A DNA stretch of 64,000 bases, taken from IMG/VR virus record IMGVR_UViG_3300042731_009849, positions 1 through 64,000 of that record; one strand, 5' to 3'. The notes under the pieces are model-generated. The model searched no databases. It saw only the letters and a list, made by a program, of their open reading frames with translations, and was not told the origin of the DNA. How positions within the stretch are numbered: the stretch's first letter is position 1; the number at the start of each line of letters is the position of its first letter. Source of the stretch: a virus. Below, in pieces: positions 61,987 to 64,000 of this stretch. The position numbers and the translations under genes were made by a program.

Positions 61987-63027
61987 GTGGACAGTTATCA
62001 ACAAATAATGACAGGAATATCAAGGACAATGTACACATTGCTGCGGGGATCTGCAAAAGGTTCTGGGTGGCATGACAAGGCTGAATACCACTTTAACCAA
62101 ACCCAGTACAAAAAGCATATAGGAGAGTTCTATCAGTATCTGTCTGATCATGATCTTGATCTACCTTCCTACTGTATACTGGCATGCACTCTGGCACGTT
62201 CCGAGCACTTTCGCAGCCCTATGAGGCTTTACGGAAGAGTAGACCTTATGGAACAGTTAAAAGGGCTCAGGGAGTATTGTGGGAGCTCTGAGAGCTTTGT
62301 TGAAGTTGCTGGATTAATTTACCATCTATTGGAGTATCAAGGGAACCTTCCACCAGGTGATCATAAATCAGTGTTTTTTACGTTCAATAACCTGCTGAAG
62401 GATGTTGATGTCTTCCTGGGAAGTAACTCTGAAAGAGGAGCAAAGTATCTTCAGACATATTACACGCTTGTTGACAGGATTTCTGATCTGAAGGAGGATC
62501 GGGTTGACCCTAAATTGTGGATCGTTGCTAAATACGAAAAATGTATCAAAGCATTTAAGGATAATATAGCATTTTCAGTACTTGCTAATAACAATTCGCT
62601 TGAACCTGATATGAAAAAGTTGAAGCTGGAAGCCAATGATGCATGGAGAGGTGTTCGACAGTTTTTAGGGGTGTCTTTGTCTTGTGAATTTCCTGATGGA
62701 ACTGTCCCAAAAGGCTGGAGACCTGCATCAGGTGACAGAGATAAGATTGAGGATATTGTCAAAATAACAAAGGATGGTTATTACTATTACCCTGATGGTT
62801 CGCAAAGGAGGGGTAAGAGACATTATATGAATAACGCTTATATGGTAATAAACTGCACTCCTGAAAACTTTGAAGAATTTAAAGGCTCATGGGATGATCC
62901 ACGTCTGTTGGCTAAAATGCCAACCTGGGAAGAGTATTCAAAATATGGTCCTGAAGATAAATACTGGGCTGAAGACGGATCCAGTATAAACGAGAGAGGA
63001 AAACCTGTTACATGGAGAAAGAAATGA
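61987..63027 (+). CDS. Unknown replication-cluster protein (346 aa)
   Basis: The start is a GTG with TAGGAGG 6 bases upstream. The protein is helical over residues 1-230, with a Cys-containing stretch near 50 and repeated Leu heptads, then a Tyr-rich beta segment (YYYYPDGSQRR near 257-267) and an aromatic C-terminus. No ATP or nuclease motif is visible. It lies between the helicase and a possible Nudix-like gene, so a replication role is likely but unproven. Confidence 0.6.
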   Translation: MDSYQQIMTGISRTMYTLLRGSAKGSGWHDKAEYHFNQTQYKKHIGEFYQYLSDHDLDLPSYCILACTLARSEHFRSPMRLYGRVDLMEQLKGLREYCGSSESFVEVAGLIYHLLEYQGNLPPGDHKSVFFTFNNLLKDVDVFLGSNSERGAKYLQTYYTLVDRISDLKEDRVDPKLWIVAKYEKCIKAFKDNIAFSVLANNNSLEPDMKKLKLEANDAWRGVRQFLGVSLSCEFPDGTVPKGWRPASGDRDKIEDIVKITKDGYYYYPDGSQRRGKRHYMNNAYMVINCTPENFEEFKGSWDDPRLLAKMPTWEEYSKYGPEDKYWAEDGSSINERGKPVTWRKK

Positions 63028-63680
63028 AAAATTTGGATTTGGTGCTTGGTTTTGATGGTAAGTTTATGACAGGTTTCTTCGACATGGAAAGAACTGAGAA
63101 TATATATTTTACAGGTTGCTCCAGGGACATTAATTACTTTAAGTATATAACTACGCATGCATATTTCATGGACAGAACTTTTGCAGAAAAGGAGTTAGAG
63201 TTCAAGCAGTTTGTTCCTTACTTGGTACTGAATTATGGAGACTTGTATGCAATTCATTCGGTTGAAAAGTCTACCAGTCGTAATTACGGGAAAATTTCCA
63301 TAGGCATCTCCTGCCATGTAACAGATCTTGATAAGATGCCTGGAAATCGTGACATGTACTCCTATATAACCAATGCAGTTTACCGCAGGTTCTCTAATGA
63401 GTTTTCAATAAAGGATAGTGTACCTTTTGATGATTTAATGATGAAGGCAAATTTTAGACACCCTACTTGTTTTATTTATTCGGATTTTGCTGCAGATGGT
63501 TCTTTTGATGCATCCAATCATTTAGGCATCGTCTACTTGATAAAAGTAAGTGAAGACATTAAGAGACGCATTGATTTTTCTTCAGACAGCAAAACTCTTG
63601 AGTGGTTCTGTCGGGAGGATCTTTTGAAATCTCCTGATTCCTTAACAGATTGGTCAAAGCTGTACCTGGAGTCTCTCTAA
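63024..63680 (+). CDS. Unknown protein, weakly Nudix/phosphoesterase-like (218 aa)
   Basis: The frame is open from 63012, but the ATG at 63024 has GGAGAAAG at a good distance and overlaps the previous stop as ATGA. Residues 60-100 (Phe-Val-Pro-Tyr-Leu-Val strand, a short loop, then Gly-Lys-Ile-Ser-Ile-Gly and His98) resemble COG4112-type proteins of the Nudix group. A full Nudix box with its Glu cluster is not visible. It could be a non-catalytic relative. Confidence 0.4.
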   Translation: MKNLDLVLGFDGKFMTGFFDMERTENIYFTGCSRDINYFKYITTHAYFMDRTFAEKELEFKQFVPYLVLNYGDLYAIHSVEKSTSRNYGKISIGISCHVTDLDKMPGNRDMYSYITNAVYRRFSNEFSIKDSVPFDDLMMKANFRHPTCFIYSDFAADGSFDASNHLGIVYLIKVSEDIKRRIDFSSDSKTLEWFCREDLLKSPDSLTDWSKLYLESL

Positions 63681-64000
63681 TGAGCTTAAAGGATGAAATT
63701 GTAGGAGCCTGCACTAAGTGCTCGGACGGGTTCATTGACAGACTTGTACCTTGTGAGTGCATGAAGCGCTTCAGGGTGTACAACCGTCTTATTGATGGTG
63801 GTTTCTACAAGAACTCGCTGGATATTGTCTACGATAACTATGAGTGGCCTGAGATTGAGTCTGGAGAGAATTTTGTAAAGTATTTTTTGAACAATATCGT
63901 TGAAGTTGATAAAAAGGGTCTGAGTCTGTACATTTACTCTAAAGATCGTGGTAGAGGTAAAACAACTCTGGCACATTTCATTATGAGTAAAGTGGTAGGA
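63680..64000 (+). CDS. Helicase-loader-like ATPase, partial (107 aa visible)
   Basis: The gene runs off the window. Cys11-Cys14 and Cys25-Cys27 form a likely zinc site, followed by a helical linker and the P-loop region SKDRGRGKTTLAHF at 87-100. A zinc-type N-terminus before a single AAA+ ATPase is the layout of DnaC/IstB-like helicase loaders. The ATG overlaps the previous stop. Context with SNF2 and exonuclease genes supports a replication role; the rest of the ATPase must be read beyond the window. Confidence 0.6.
   Translation, partial: MSLKDEIVGACTKCSDGFIDRLVPCECMKRFRVYNRLIDGGFYKNSLDIVYDNYEWPEIESGENFVKYFLNNIVEVDKKGLSLYIYSKDRGRGKTTLAHFIMSKVVG

Noticed and set aside
1-64000. CRISPR arrays, tRNA genes, insertion sequences and integrase attachment sites
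   Set aside because: No regular spaced repeats, cloverleaf-like genes, transposase or integrase frames were seen on reading either strand; absence by eye is not proof for tRNAs.

Overview
The window is a contiguous piece of a contractile-tailed double-stranded DNA bacteriophage genome (myovirus morphotype). It carries terminase, portal, prohead protease, scaffold, major capsid protein, neck proteins, tail sheath, tail tube, a frameshifted tail-assembly chaperone, tape measures, baseplate and fibre genes, followed by nucleic-acid metabolism genes. Nothing bacterial is visible. The DNA is AT-rich, genes are tightly packed with many ATGA or TAATG overlaps and strong GGAGG-type ribosome sites. 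Membrane-anchored coiled-coil proteins beside a holin candidate suggest a Gram-negative host (inference). The window is only part of the genome: genes run off both ends, and no DNA polymerase, primase or endolysin is seen.

Layout. 1-669: two minus-strand genes. 670-1579: a 910-bp AT-rich divergent region without a convincing gene, holding an exact 15-bp inverted repeat, a LexA-like palindrome, three AAACAGAT repeats and a pair of GC-rich inverted elements. 1580-9161: packaging genes (putative small terminase, large terminase) interspersed with many small unknown genes, several recently duplicated. 9254-14600: a giant adhesin-like protein and a small partner. 14665-23105: portal, prohead protease, scaffold, decoration protein and major capsid protein. 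23120-23237: a terminator followed by an attenuator-like element. 23262-26093: a protein with an IscB-like PLMP motif, a virion protein, then a lysis-like cassette. 26093-29406: neck/connector genes. 29522-33760: sheath, tube and gpG/gpGT chaperone. 33760-38903: two paralogous tape-measure proteins, the second carrying an M15 peptidase domain. 38903-50777: baseplate. 50868-55535: beta-helix tail spike. 55605-64000: a replication/nucleotide operon with a zinc-finger protein, a 5'-3' exonuclease fused to a UDG-like domain, ThyX, an SNF2 helicase and a helicase-loader-like ATPase.

Regulation. Two apparent promoter classes are visible: sigma70-like TTGACA sites before the small-gene cluster (6922) and the replication operon (55551), and a repeated ATCCCGA-N12-TATAAT arrangement before four structural transcription units (9184, 18404, 24086, 29423). 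Short perfect hairpins sit directly before or over the ribosome site of many unit-leading genes, suggesting RNA-level control.

How the genes work together: terminase packages DNA through the portal into a prohead built on a scaffold and matured by the protease. Neck proteins join it to a sheath-tube tail measured by one or both tape-measure proteins. The baseplate carries the spike and fibres. ThyX, SaV-like, exonuclease and helicase proteins support phage DNA synthesis. All functional calls are from sequence reading only; no database search was run.
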